Part shown: positions 1-10,793 of the stretch, piece after piece
Numbering within the stretch: position 1 is the first letter of the stretch
Layout: each line of letters begins with the position of its first letter
From: Spirochaetota bacterium
GTDB taxonomy: Bacteria > Spirochaetota > UBA4802 > JAFGDQ01
Assembly (NCBI GenBank): GCA_016932015.1
Contig: JAFGDQ010000063.1
Coordinates: 1 to 64,000, forward strand
Reading direction: 5' to 3'
DNA length: 64,000 nt
The notes under the pieces: model-generated
What the model was told of the DNA's origin: nothing
Seen by the model: the letters and a program-made list of their open reading frames with translations, nothing else
Database searches by the model: none
Program-made: the position numbers and the translations under genes

Positions 1-86
1 AAATAAATAAAAGAAATAATTATCCGCATTTACGGTTAGTTTTTTATCCAATAAGACTTATTTCTTATGAATTTTCAATTTATCTG

Positions 87-1820
87 TTACGGGTATTCAT
101 AAGCTCCTATATCCCAGCTTCCGTCCGCTCCCCGTTCATACCCATCCATGTCGTAATTATATGGCCACGGTAAAGATAATCCCGGGCCTGCTGATTCACT
201 AAGATGAAAATCATAGTTGCCTGAATCAATACAGGGATTATCGGTCCCGGTGACGTAATCATGCTCAGATAAAGGCGGGTATCCAGTGTATTCAGTATTT
301 CCGAAATAGTATGAATAATCATGTTTGGTATTTACATAATTAATCTTTGATTCATTGAATAAAAATATGTTATTGTAAGCATAACATGTCCCGTCACTAT
401 TGTCAAAATTTACAGCGGCGTTATATCCATTTACGTTATATACTGTATTGTTATAAAAAAGTATGTTTCTTGTTACAGCTCCTGCATATGGATTGGTATC
501 TCCCAATGATCCCATTCCGACTCCCTTAGTGTACCCTGAAGTATGCATAAAAATATTTCCGTGTACAGCCCAATTGACATGGCTGTGGCCGTAGCCTTTT
601 TTTAAGGCGATAAAGGCAGTGCCGGTTACATCTTCAAATTTATTATATCTGATTACTATATTTGCTGACCCGTAGTCCTGCCATGCTTCCCCGTGATATT
701 CAGCATTTGAATTGTTCCTTGCAAAATAGCAGTACTCGACAAGCACATTTGTTGTATAAACAGACGAAATCATCATACTTGAGCAGTCATGCAAATAGCA
801 GTTAGAGATAACAATATTTTTATACCCATCTGTAAGTGAATCAGGGCTGTAAAATGAAAAAATTCTTCCACCGGGATATTCCATGTCGATTCCGATATGT
901 TCAAAATCGATATGCCTGAATACAAGATTTCCTGGTGAGTTTATTCCATATGGATATCCATGAAGAAAAACAACATATCTTGAAGTTCCGTAATAAGGAT
1001 AATCCAGTTTTATTCCATATCCGGAATCCCAACTTCCCGGTCCTCCGCCGGTCTGTCCGTCAAAAATATAAAAACTCTTGATTATTTCCCATTTTGTGAA
1101 TATAGCCTGCTCGTCACCATAAGAATCAGACCAATCGTCAGAATTTCCATGAGAAGCAATACTTGTTCCCGGAATAGCTTTTTTAATTATTATCGGTAAA
1201 GCACCACTTTCAGTATCATTGAATGTATGATTAGTGTAATTACCATCTGCAACAAAATATGTGCAACCTCTTTCTAATGTAGCCGGCAGGTCATTATATG
1301 CATTCGCCCAGTCAGACCCATCATTTGATCCTGTTGCACCGTCACGGACATACCTTAGTGTGGATAATGTACTGATGTATGCGTATTCAGTTTTTTCATT
1401 ATTATTACTGTCTCTGATGTTCAGCATTATAACATAAAAACCGTTTGTATCAATTGTTACAGAAGCAGTATCAGAATTTGTACCTGAAATTTGCGGTGAT
1501 GCTCCATCTGGTTTATCAAGAATGCTCCAGGTGTAGGTTGCTGTAAACTCCACATATCTGGTATTAAATGTTGCAACCTTATCAGTTGTGCTGTCAGGAT
1601 TGCTGTAATTGAGGATTACATGATTGTTCTCAATTAACGGTTCGACAACCGCTAGTTCAGTAATATCTTTTGATAAATAATCCTCCACCTGGCCTTCTCC
1701 GGGCAGAGGTCTCCCAATTCCGCATTCACATGAAGAGAATGAGGAAAAGAATAGTAATGAGATTATCAGGATATAAATATTGCTGAACAAAATATAATTA
1801 AATGGGCTTGTTATTTTCAT
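87..1820 (-). CDS. Secreted right-handed beta-helix / polysaccharide lyase- or epimerase-like protein with N-terminal Ig/PKD-like region
   Basis: 577-aa ORF; hydrophobic N-terminus ending in Cys-containing FSSCECG; repeated short beta-helix-like rungs (NIVISNCYLHDCSS, NVLVEYCYFARNNS, NIVIRYNKFEDVTG); paralogous to the next ORF. Confidence 0.75.
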   Translation of the reverse strand: MKITSPFNYILFSNIYILIISLLFFSSFSSCECGIGRPLPGEGQVEDYLSKDITELAVVEPLIENNHVILNYSNPDSTTDKVATFNTRYVEFTATYTWSILDKPDGASPQISGTNSDTASVTIDTNGFYVIMLNIRDSNNNEKTEYAYISTLSTLRYVRDGATGSNDGSDWANAYNDLPATLERGCTYFVADGNYTNHTFNDTESGALPIIIKKAIPGTSIASHGNSDDWSDSYGDEQAIFTKWEIIKSFYIFDGQTGGGPGSWDSGYGIKLDYPYYGTSRYVVFLHGYPYGINSPGNLVFRHIDFEHIGIDMEYPGGRIFSFYSPDSLTDGYKNIVISNCYLHDCSSMMISSVYTTNVLVEYCYFARNNSNAEYHGEAWQDYGSANIVIRYNKFEDVTGTAFIALKKGYGHSHVNWAVHGNIFMHTSGYTKGVGMGSLGDTNPYAGAVTRNILFYNNTVYNVNGYNAAVNFDNSDGTCYAYNNIFLFNESKINYVNTKHDYSYYFGNTEYTGYPPLSEHDYVTGTDNPCIDSGNYDFHLSESAGPGLSLPWPYNYDMDGYERGADGSWDIGAYEYP

Positions 1821-1970
1821 GGTATAATAAATATATGAAATCAGGAATTTTTATAAAGTATCAAAAATTAGTTTGGTAATTTTTTGAGAAGGTCTCCAGC
1901 TAAAATTATAAATAAAAAAGATAAAAATCAATGCTATATGGAATAATTTAAGTAAAAATAAAAAATTTAT

Positions 1971-3641
1971 TCATTTTGTGCTAAATTCATAAGCTCCGAT
2001 ATCCCAGTTTCCATCGGCTCCCCGTTCATTCCCGTTTATATCGTAATTATACGGATAAGGCAAAGCCAGTCCGGTACCTGTGGGCTTCTTAAGCTCAAAA
2101 TTGTATTTTTTTGAATCAATACATGGGTCGCCGGTACCTGATAAATAATCGTGTTTCGATAGCGGCGGGAAACCGCTGTATTTTTTATTCATATAATAAT
2201 ATGAATAATCATGCACTGCCTTCACATATTTAATCTTTGATTTGTTATATAAAAATAAATTATTATAAGCAAAACATGTTCCGTCGCTATTGTCGAAATT
2301 GACACCTGCGTTAAATCCGTTCACGTTATATATTGTATTATTGAAAAAATGTATATTCCTTGTCACTGCACCTTTATATGGGTTCGTATCTCCCAGTGCG
2401 CCCATTCCGACTCCCTTGCTGTAGTCTGCAGTGTGCATGAAAATATTCCCAAATACCGCCCAATTGATATGATTCTGGCCGAAATTTTTTTTTAGGGCAA
2501 TAAATGCGGTACCTGTTATATCAACGAATTTGTTATATCTAATTACCATATTGGACGAGCCATAGTCCTGCCATGCTTCTCCGTGATATTTTTTGTTGGA
2601 ATTATTCCTGGCAAAATAGCAGTATTCTACGAGCATATTTGAAACATAAGCAGATGAAATCATCATGTTTGAGCAGTCATGTAAATAGCAATGTGAAATA
2701 ATGATGTTTTTATAACCATCAGCCTTGGATTTGGGGAAATAAAATGAAAAAATTCTTCCGCCGGGATAATTCAGGTCAGTACCAATATGTTCAAAATCAA
2801 TATGCCTGAAGTCAAGATTTCCGGGTGAATTTATTCCATAGGGAAATCCGTGAAGGAAAACAGCATACTGTGAATTGCCGTAATGCGGGTATTTTACTTT
2901 TATTCCATAGCCGGAATCCCATTTATCAGGGCCGCCTCCAACCTGCCCATCTATGATATAGTAGCTTTTCACCATTTCCCATCGCGTGAAAACAGCCTGC
3001 CCGTCGCCGTACGAATTTTTCCAGCCTGTACTTGTTCCATGATCTGACGGTAATGCTTTTTTAATGATTATTGGGATTGCTCCGTTTTCCGGATCATTGA
3101 AAACATGATTCGCATAATTTCCATCGGCTATATAATATGTATACCCTCTTTTTAGAGCTTTTGGCAGGTCGTCTAAAGCGTTATTCCAGTTTATACCGGT
3201 GCCCTTTGAACCTTTCCTGACATATCGAATATTTTTTAAAGTGCTGATATAAGCATGCTGACTGCCTGAATTGTTATATCCGTCTTTGTAATTTACCCGT
3301 AAAACATATATTCCTTCCGAATTAATTATTATTTCAGGATTTTCAGTTTGCTCATTTCTTATTATTATTGACGAGTTTACAGGTTTGTGCAGAACGGTCC
3401 ATTTGAAGACATAGGGATTTGTCTGTTTATCGATATTGAATTGACATTTTTTTTCTTTCGGAAAATTTATTATTAAATGATTTTGAAAAGATAGCGGAAC
3501 AGCAAAGGAAACAGGCGGAATAATTGTTTTTGCGGTAATGCTCTTTTTCTCTGTTGAGTAACATTGTATTGTATTTCCAGCGAGTATTAAAACAAATAAA
3601 ACCTTCATACTTATTAAGATAAAATTTTCTTTCTTTTTCAT
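1971..3641 (-). CDS. Secreted right-handed beta-helix protein, tandem paralogue of 87..1820
   Basis: 556-aa ORF; near-colinear with the preceding ORF (e.g. GYGIKxxYPxYGxSxYxVFLHGxPYGINSPGNLxFRHIDFEHIG); signal peptide. Confidence 0.75.
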   Translation of the reverse strand: MKKKENFILISMKVLFVLILAGNTIQCYSTEKKSITAKTIIPPVSFAVPLSFQNHLIINFPKEKKCQFNIDKQTNPYVFKWTVLHKPVNSSIIIRNEQTENPEIIINSEGIYVLRVNYKDGYNNSGSQHAYISTLKNIRYVRKGSKGTGINWNNALDDLPKALKRGYTYYIADGNYANHVFNDPENGAIPIIIKKALPSDHGTSTGWKNSYGDGQAVFTRWEMVKSYYIIDGQVGGGPDKWDSGYGIKVKYPHYGNSQYAVFLHGFPYGINSPGNLDFRHIDFEHIGTDLNYPGGRIFSFYFPKSKADGYKNIIISHCYLHDCSNMMISSAYVSNMLVEYCYFARNNSNKKYHGEAWQDYGSSNMVIRYNKFVDITGTAFIALKKNFGQNHINWAVFGNIFMHTADYSKGVGMGALGDTNPYKGAVTRNIHFFNNTIYNVNGFNAGVNFDNSDGTCFAYNNLFLYNKSKIKYVKAVHDYSYYYMNKKYSGFPPLSKHDYLSGTGDPCIDSKKYNFELKKPTGTGLALPYPYNYDINGNERGADGNWDIGAYEFSTK

Positions 3642-3881
3642 TTTGATTATATTCAGAACCGAAATTTTATTATTACCGCAGGGAAGAATGAAAGTAGTTT
3701 AATATAAAAAGATAGACAAGATTAATATTTAAAATTTTAATTGTCAATACCTATTTACTGTATTTGCACAAAGACTAAAACTGGTTTAAATAATATGCGT
3801 GAATATTATTTAGAAATAAATAATAGTATTATTCATTAGATTGCCTGAGCAATCGATCTGATTTTTTAAAAAAGTGAAAAA

Positions 3882-4841
3882 ATGGAAAAAAAAATTGTAG
3901 ATATCTCGGTAATCACTGTAAGCTATAATTCATCAAAATATACTATCGAATGTTTGAAATCATTGTTCAGGGAGACAACTGAGACTACATTTGAAACAAT
4001 AGTAATTGATAATGCTTCTATTGATGACAGTGTTGAGCAGATAAAAATTAATTTTCCTCAGGTAAATTTAATCGAATCCAAAGAAAATTATGGTTTTGCC
4101 AGAGCGAACAATATTGCTTCAAAAAAAGCCTCAGGTAAGTATATATTGCTTTTGAATCCGGATACTGTTGTCCTGAATCATGCTGTTGATAATTTATATA
4201 AATTCGCGGAAAAAAATCCGGAATATGGTATATACGGTGGGAGAACAATATTTCCGGATGGAAGTGTTAACCCCTCCGCTTATTCAAATATGACATTGTG
4301 GAGTCTCTTTTGCAGTATCTTTGGACTGACGAAAATATTTAAATCCTCTGCATTCTTTAACCCTGTCCCGTATGGCAACTGGAAATATGACACAATTAAA
4401 AATGTGGATATTATTTCCGGCTGTTTCCTGATGCTTAAACGGGATATGTGGGAGAAGCTTAATGGTTTTAATTCGTTATTTTTTATGTATGCCGAGGAGG
4501 TAGATTTGTGCCTCAGGGCAAAAAAACTTGGCTGTAATCCTGTTTTTTTTCCTGAAGCACAAATAATTCACTACAGGGGAGTTTCCGAGCCTACGGAATC
4601 CGGAAAAATGGTTAAAATTCTGAGAGGGGAGGTTACTCTTATGAATGAACACTGGACGGCTGTAAAAATAAAAACAGGCGTATGTGCTTTAAGTTTCAGA
4701 GTTCTGCTGAAATTAACTATATTTCGTTTATTAAATTTAATGAACAGAAAAAAATTTACAGATCGGATTCTATTATGGAACGACGTCTGGTCTCAAAGAA
4801 AAACATGGAAAAAGGGGTGGCAGGAGAAAACTTTTAGCTGA
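3882..4841 (+). CDS. Glycosyltransferase family 2 (rhamnosyltransferase-like)
   Basis: N-terminal ISVITVSYNSSKYTIECLKSL, LLLNPDTVV, SGCFLMLKRDMWEKLNGFNSLFFMYAEEVDLCLRAKKLG. Confidence 0.85.
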   Translation: MEKKIVDISVITVSYNSSKYTIECLKSLFRETTETTFETIVIDNASIDDSVEQIKINFPQVNLIESKENYGFARANNIASKKASGKYILLLNPDTVVLNHAVDNLYKFAEKNPEYGIYGGRTIFPDGSVNPSAYSNMTLWSLFCSIFGLTKIFKSSAFFNPVPYGNWKYDTIKNVDIISGCFLMLKRDMWEKLNGFNSLFFMYAEEVDLCLRAKKLGCNPVFFPEAQIIHYRGVSEPTESGKMVKILRGEVTLMNEHWTAVKIKTGVCALSFRVLLKLTIFRLLNLMNRKKFTDRILLWNDVWSQRKTWKKGWQEKTFS

Positions 4842-6072
4842 GTATTTTTCTGTAAGCTCTGTAAAGATTTTCTTTTTCATAGTTCCATGCCAGTTCACTC
4901 TTCACGCGGTTATAGCCGTATTCTCCCATTTTTTTTCTTTTTTCCGGATTATCAAGTAAAGTAAGAATTTTATCAGCCAGATCAACCGCGTCATTATGTT
5001 TTGCATACAAAGAAGCATCTCTTGCTGAAACTCTGCCTTCTGTCAGATCAAACTGTACGATAGGTTTGCCAAGAGCCATATATTCCATTATCTTGTTCAT
5101 TGTGGATTTATCATTCATTTCGTTATATTCATCCGGATTTACACATACATCAGATGTATTAAGAGCTTCCAACAACTGCTCTGTAGGAATTCTTCCTGTA
5201 AATGTAAAATATTCCGCAACGTTTTTTTTCAGTGCGTATTCTTTTATATTTTCGAGTTCGGTTCCTCCGCCAACACAGATAAAATGAATATCATTGCGTT
5301 TTCTGTTTTTCACAATATAATCGCATGCGTCTATCAGATAGTTCAATCCTTCCTGTTTGCCAATAACGCCTACATAACCTACCAGGAATTTTCTGCCTTT
5401 TTTTAATTCCCGGACAGGCGGGATAATTTTCATTCTGTTTACATCCGGTCCGCTTCTTACAATGAACACGTCTTCCGGCTTTTTCCCGCCTCGCTCAACA
5501 GCAATTTTTTTATAGGATTCATTGGTAGCAATGCTGATATCTGCACATTTAAAGGTCATTTTTTCGAAAAACAGCATGAATTTATAAAAAAGATTTTTTT
5601 TGTTAAATTTGGCCAGGTACAGCTCCGGATTAATGTCATGATGGTCAAAAATAAACTTTTTTCCAAACAGTTTAAATGGCAGTGCAACCAGGAAAATGAG
5701 ATCAGGAGGATTACATGCGTGGATTACATTAAATCCTTTTGTGAAAAAAATTTTCCACGCAATTACTGTTTCCCAAAAGAGTGCGACTGAATATTCAAGC
5801 AGGTATCCAAGCGGGCCGTCTGCTTCCATAGGCAGGTTATGTCGGTGGATAGTGATACCGTCAGTAACTTCATATTTTTTTTCATATCCTGAGCCGGTAG
5901 GGCATATAATCGTAACTGATGCTCCTTTCTCGGTTAAAGCTGTTGCTTCCTGCCAGACTCTTCTGTCAAACGGGCTTGGCAGGTTTTCAACAATTATTAG
6001 AATTTTTTTACCAGCAAATTCCTCTGTAGTTTGATCTTGCATTCTGTATGTCTCCAATTCTGACCATGTCAT
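4834..6072 (-). CDS. Glycosyltransferase family 4
   Basis: KKILIIVENLPSPFDRRVWQEATAL; C-terminal EYMALGKPIVQFDLTEGR; real start may be the internal Met (MQDQTTEEF), overlapping the upstream dehydrogenase. Confidence 0.85.
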   Translation of the reverse strand: MTWSELETYRMQDQTTEEFAGKKILIIVENLPSPFDRRVWQEATALTEKGASVTIICPTGSGYEKKYEVTDGITIHRHNLPMEADGPLGYLLEYSVALFWETVIAWKIFFTKGFNVIHACNPPDLIFLVALPFKLFGKKFIFDHHDINPELYLAKFNKKNLFYKFMLFFEKMTFKCADISIATNESYKKIAVERGGKKPEDVFIVRSGPDVNRMKIIPPVRELKKGRKFLVGYVGVIGKQEGLNYLIDACDYIVKNRKRNDIHFICVGGGTELENIKEYALKKNVAEYFTFTGRIPTEQLLEALNTSDVCVNPDEYNEMNDKSTMNKIMEYMALGKPIVQFDLTEGRVSARDASLYAKHNDAVDLADKILTLLDNPEKRKKMGEYGYNRVKSELAWNYEKENLYRAYRKILS

Positions 6073-7321
6073 ATATGATCTGGTCTTCTTTTGTATCTGT
6101 TAACAATCTGACGAATTCTTTTTCATTATTTCCGATTATGATTACTTCTCTGTCTTTGATTAAGTCGTCCAGAGATTCGACCATCAATGATGATATATGA
6201 GGAATATGATTATTGATATATTCTTTATTTGCACCCATAAGTTTTGCAATAGAAACATTTTTGTCATATAATTTCAGGTCAAAACCTTTGCCTATCAGAG
6301 TTTCTATTACTTCAATCATGGGGCTTTCTCTCAGGTCATCGGTTCCTGCCTTAAAGCTGAAGCCGGCTATTCCGATTTTTTTCTTTCCGAGTGAAATTAA
6401 TTCTTTAATAACGGACAGAATTTGTACATTATTACTTGTTATAAGAGAATTGAGCAACGGGGTTTCAAGGTCAAGCATCTTTGTGAGGTAATTGATTGCG
6501 CGAAGGTCTTTTGGCAGACATGACCCTCCGAACGCGAATCCGGGTTTGAAATAGTATGTTGAAATATTGAGCTTTGTATCCTGTATGAAAATATTCATTA
6601 CGTCGTGGCTGTCAATTCCGAGTTTTTTGCAGATATGGCCGATTTCATTTGCGAAAGTTATCTTTAATGCGTGAAAATTATTGTCTACATATTTAACCAT
6701 TTCTGCTATTTCAAGCGAAGTTTTAATCATCGGGCCTGGCAAGCCTTTATATAATTCCATTATTTTATCTGTGATTTCCGGAGTGTCGCAACCTATTACG
6801 GTTTTAGGAGGATTGTTAAAATCGTATACTGCGGTTGCTTCGCGCAGGAATTCAGGATTAAAAGCGACATAAAAGTCTTCTCCTTCTTTTTTCCCGGAAG
6901 ACTTATCAAGGGTCGGAATAATGATTTCTTTATTTGTGCCGGGCAGCATTGTACTTCTTGATACTATTATATGTTTTTTTTCTTTATGCCTGATGCTTTT
7001 TCCGATTTCAGTGCATACGTTTTCGATATATTTCGTGTTCAGACTGCCGTTTGGCCTGCTGGGAGTACCTACGCAGATAAGGGAAATCTCACTGTTTTGA
7101 ACGGCGTAATCTGTATCTGTTGTGGCAAATATCAGTTTGTTTTTTTTTGCTTCTGTAAGCAGTTCCGGAAGGTCTTTTTCAACTATGGGAGATATTCCGT
7201 TATTTAACAGTTCTACTTTTGTTTCATTAACATCAACACCTATAACCTTATGGCCTCTTGATGCAAGGCATGCTGATGATACTACACCTACATATCCTAA
7301 ACCAAAAATACTAATGTTCAT
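6008..7321 (-). CDS. algD: UDP-glucose/GDP-mannose dehydrogenase family, most AlgD-like
   Basis: MNISIFGLGYVGVVSSACLASRGHKVIGVD, VGTPS, NPEFLRE, KLNISTYYFKPGFAFGGSCLPKDLRA (catalytic Cys context as in GDP-mannose 6-dehydrogenase). Confidence 0.8.
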   Translation of the reverse strand: MNISIFGLGYVGVVSSACLASRGHKVIGVDVNETKVELLNNGISPIVEKDLPELLTEAKKNKLIFATTDTDYAVQNSEISLICVGTPSRPNGSLNTKYIENVCTEIGKSIRHKEKKHIIVSRSTMLPGTNKEIIIPTLDKSSGKKEGEDFYVAFNPEFLREATAVYDFNNPPKTVIGCDTPEITDKIMELYKGLPGPMIKTSLEIAEMVKYVDNNFHALKITFANEIGHICKKLGIDSHDVMNIFIQDTKLNISTYYFKPGFAFGGSCLPKDLRAINYLTKMLDLETPLLNSLITSNNVQILSVIKELISLGKKKIGIAGFSFKAGTDDLRESPMIEVIETLIGKGFDLKLYDKNVSIAKLMGANKEYINNHIPHISSLMVESLDDLIKDREVIIIGNNEKEFVRLLTDTKEDQIIYDMVRIGDIQNARSNYRGICW

Positions 7322-9278
7322 ATAATTTTTCCTGTGTAAAATTTATTTCAAATTTGCTGCATATACTGGTATTTCCGGAAATATCCATACTAAGTTTTAT
7401 TGCAGTAGCGGGATTCTTTACATCATAAGAAGGTGAATACCATCCAAGAATCGGATTTATTTCGGCATTGTGCAATGATACATTTATGTTGTCATCATAA
7501 TATAATTTGCAATCTCCGCCGGGAAATTTAATGTCTACATGCTTTTCTGCCAAAGTAACAGCACATGAGGGAGAGCAATGGAAATAAACATTGATATTAT
7601 GCTCACCTCCGGTAATAATATTATCAACAATTTCCCAGAAGTTATTTAATTTATTATATGTAATTATTCTGTTATGAACAGTTGATTTTTTTGATTTGTA
7701 ACCGAAATGAGTACCCTCTATGCTGAAAGGCTCACTGTAATTTAGTATTTTTGTTTTTGCTTTCCTGCTCCACATGAAATTGCCAGCTATATATGACTGG
7801 TTTTCATTATCAACAGTGAGAGTATTATGAGCGGATGTTCCTCTGAAATAATTTCTCCATTCTCTATTTGAATGATACGCGTATGTACCGGGATCGATAA
7901 AAATGGGAAATCCTCCTGCTGAAAAGGTGAATGAAAGTGCGTCGGCGTGGCCATGTGCAGCGATTGAAAGATAACCGAGAGGACCGCAGTCGAAAATTAA
8001 TTTTTGCTCGTTTTTTTTATTTATATTTGTCCCCAGAACATAGTAGCCTCCTTCCGGGAATTGAAGAGGGATTTGTTTCTCTGATTTTAAGCTGTTTGTT
8101 ATTTTCGTATCATTTAGATTAAGAAAAATTTTCGTTTTTAAATCGATATTATCGGGATTAATATTTTTTGAAAAATCACAGCGGTTAAAAATATATGCAC
8201 CTGTGTTCAACAGCGAACGGTAAATACCATACTCTCGCTGTCCGAGATCTATCACAAGGGCATCATCTTCGTCTCCTGTTTGTGGAATGTTGCCATTCAG
8301 ATCTTCAACTGCCGCAATGAATTCGAGCATTTTTTCTATTCTTTTCCAGTAGTTCTCAGGGAAAATAATATTATACTTCTTTGCAATAATTCCTGCTAAC
8401 ATAAAAAAATCAAGAGTAAATTGCTGATAGGATATGGCTTGCTCTTTGTTTACTCCATCCTTATAGTTTTGTTTATTGCATTCATTTTTAAGAATTTTAT
8501 AAGATATATTCCGCCATTTTTTTGATTCTTTAAATTGAGGAAGAGCTGTACCGGCAATAAAAAGGCCCGCGATTTCTCCTATAAGATGATTGTTGGCGGA
8601 AGAGTAGCGGCTTAAGTTTTTACTGATGAATCTGCAGTGCTGGTAAATTGAAGCTGCCCACTTATCGCTCAATTCTTTATCAATTTCATTTTTAACCAGA
8701 TGCCAGCACAATGCCCAGTTTATTAAGCGGATTCCAAGTTCCAGAGAGCTGCACCAGTTTACTCCATACATAAAAGGGTTCTGGTGAAGCCATTCCGAAA
8801 GATAATAACTGAATTTTTCTAAATAATTTTTCTTTCCATATATCCTGTAGGTTAAGGCGAGAGGAAAAAGAAAAAGATGCCTGTTCGGTTCCCATATATA
8901 TTTGATATCGCCAATTTTTTTGCTGTCCCTATAATCTATATTTTTTCCGAATATATTCCTGGGCGCACGCAATCCTGATTTATAATCTTTATGATAATCA
9001 ATTTTTTCTCCGATATCGTAATCTATTAGAGAAAAGATATTCATTCTGTTTCCGCAAAGTTGATCTGCTTGCTTAAGTAAAGCAGATGATTCAAAAGTTG
9101 AAAAATCAATATTGTTAAAAAGTAAATGATCCGGTTCTTTATAATCAGGAATTTTACAGTTTAAATTAAGGTAGTGGCTTTCAAATTTATTTTGAATTAA
9201 TTTTATAACCCGGAACGCCATTTCAGGAGGGCTCATACGTCTGATACGGTTGATTATAAATATAAAATCCATTCGCAC
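7311..9278 (-). CDS. Heparinase II/III family / alginate lyase-like protein
   Basis: 655 aa; SSANNHLIGEIAGLFIAG, GDEDDALVIDLG, AAHGHADALSFTFSAGGFPIFIDPGTYAY, RNYFRGTSAHNTLTVDNENQS. Confidence 0.85.
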   Translation of the reverse strand: MRMDFIFIINRIRRMSPPEMAFRVIKLIQNKFESHYLNLNCKIPDYKEPDHLLFNNIDFSTFESSALLKQADQLCGNRMNIFSLIDYDIGEKIDYHKDYKSGLRAPRNIFGKNIDYRDSKKIGDIKYIWEPNRHLFLFPLALTYRIYGKKNYLEKFSYYLSEWLHQNPFMYGVNWCSSLELGIRLINWALCWHLVKNEIDKELSDKWAASIYQHCRFISKNLSRYSSANNHLIGEIAGLFIAGTALPQFKESKKWRNISYKILKNECNKQNYKDGVNKEQAISYQQFTLDFFMLAGIIAKKYNIIFPENYWKRIEKMLEFIAAVEDLNGNIPQTGDEDDALVIDLGQREYGIYRSLLNTGAYIFNRCDFSKNINPDNIDLKTKIFLNLNDTKITNSLKSEKQIPLQFPEGGYYVLGTNINKKNEQKLIFDCGPLGYLSIAAHGHADALSFTFSAGGFPIFIDPGTYAYHSNREWRNYFRGTSAHNTLTVDNENQSYIAGNFMWSRKAKTKILNYSEPFSIEGTHFGYKSKKSTVHNRIITYNKLNNFWEIVDNIITGGEHNINVYFHCSPSCAVTLAEKHVDIKFPGGDCKLYYDDNINVSLHNAEINPILGWYSPSYDVKNPATAIKLSMDISGNTSICSKFEINFTQEKLYEH

Positions 9279-9476
9279 CTTTCAATTTAAATATTAATTA
9301 AGATTTATTATTATTCGCGGGATATGAAATAAAAAGCAAATAATGTCAATTAAAAACATTTTTATGTAACTTTTTTTAGAAATTACTGGAATATTCTTGT
9401 TTTTTAACATAATAGCAGTAATTAATATTTCAGTAATTCAAATAATTAAAAATTTTAATAAATAAGGTTCCTTCCA

Positions 9477-10790
9477 ATGGGCATTCGAGAAATAGAATGG
9501 CAGATTTATAATTTTACAGTATTGAATCCTATAGCATTATCTCTTACGTTGTTGATGTGCATTTTTGTACTAATTTTGAAAAGAGACCTTGTAATTGTAC
9601 CGTTTATAATTGTGGCTTGTTTCATAACAGACATGCAAAGGCTTGTAATTGCCGGACTGGACTTTAATATGCTGAGAATTATGGTCATATTCGGAATTAT
9701 CAGATTTTTTATAAAAAAGGATGTCCGTTCTTTTAAACTGAATATTATTGATAAATTTATGATATTCTGGACATTTTCAAGAATGATTACTCATACTCTT
9801 TTATGGGCAGATTCAGGAGCTCTTATTAATTCAGCCGGATTCCTTTTTGATTCGCTTGGTATATATTTACTGATGAGATTATTTTTGTATGATATTAATG
9901 ATTACAGCACGGTCATAAAAACGCTTGCTGTTTGCAGTATAGTTGTTGCGGTATTTATGTTCTATGAGCAACTCACCGGAAGGAATTTCTTTTCCGTCCT
10001 GGGTGGGGTGCCTGAATTCACGGTTGAGCGAGAAGGGAAGCTGCGGTCTCAGGGCGCGTTCAGTCATGCCATTATGGCCGGGACTTTTGGTGCTTCATTG
10101 ATACCTCTAATGTGGGCGATATGGATTAATAAATATAAATTCTATGCTATGACAGGTATTATTGGAGGACTAATTATCACTTTTACCTCTTCTTCCAGCG
10201 GGCCGGTTTTAACGCTGTTGTCTTCAGTGGGATGGATTTTTTTATGGCGGTTCAGATCCAGGATGAAGTTTGTTAAATGGGGAGTAATATCTCTATTGAT
10301 TTTTCTTCATCTGGTTATGAAAGGGCCGGTCTGGACAATAATCGGAAAAATAGATATTGCCGGCGGATCATCATCGTATCACAGGGTTGCTTTACTGGAT
10401 CAGGCAATAAGACGTTTCCCGGAATGGATGTTCTTTGGTGTTAGGTCAACCGCGCACTGGGGCTGGGGATTACAGGACCTGACAAATAATTATGTATATG
10501 AGGCTGTTTATGGAGGAATTATTCCTCTCATTTTCTTTATTTTAATTATGAGAAATTGTTTTAAAGCGGTGCAGTTAGCAAGATTAAAAATAAAACAGAA
10601 TGTGAGTCTTGAAAAATATGTATGGGCTCTTGGTGCCGTCCTGTTCGCGCATGCTGTATCGTTTATCGGCGTTTCCTATTTCGGCCAGATGCTGTTCTTT
10701 TATTATTTAGCACTTGCCATGATTTCGAGCTTGAATAATTTGCCGGAAATTACAGATTCAAATATCACCGGTAATATTGTAGATGCTTAA
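9477..10790 (+). CDS. Polytopic membrane protein, O-antigen ligase/polymerase (Wzy)-like
   Basis: 437 aa, about 10 hydrophobic segments; location in EPS cluster; SQGAFSHAIMAGTFGASLIPL. Confidence 0.7.
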   Translation: MGIREIEWQIYNFTVLNPIALSLTLLMCIFVLILKRDLVIVPFIIVACFITDMQRLVIAGLDFNMLRIMVIFGIIRFFIKKDVRSFKLNIIDKFMIFWTFSRMITHTLLWADSGALINSAGFLFDSLGIYLLMRLFLYDINDYSTVIKTLAVCSIVVAVFMFYEQLTGRNFFSVLGGVPEFTVEREGKLRSQGAFSHAIMAGTFGASLIPLMWAIWINKYKFYAMTGIIGGLIITFTSSSSGPVLTLLSSVGWIFLWRFRSRMKFVKWGVISLLIFLHLVMKGPVWTIIGKIDIAGGSSSYHRVALLDQAIRRFPEWMFFGVRSTAHWGWGLQDLTNNYVYEAVYGGIIPLIFFILIMRNCFKAVQLARLKIKQNVSLEKYVWALGAVLFAHAVSFIGVSYFGQMLFFYYLALAMISSLNNLPEITDSNITGNIVDA

Positions 10791-10793
10791 TAA

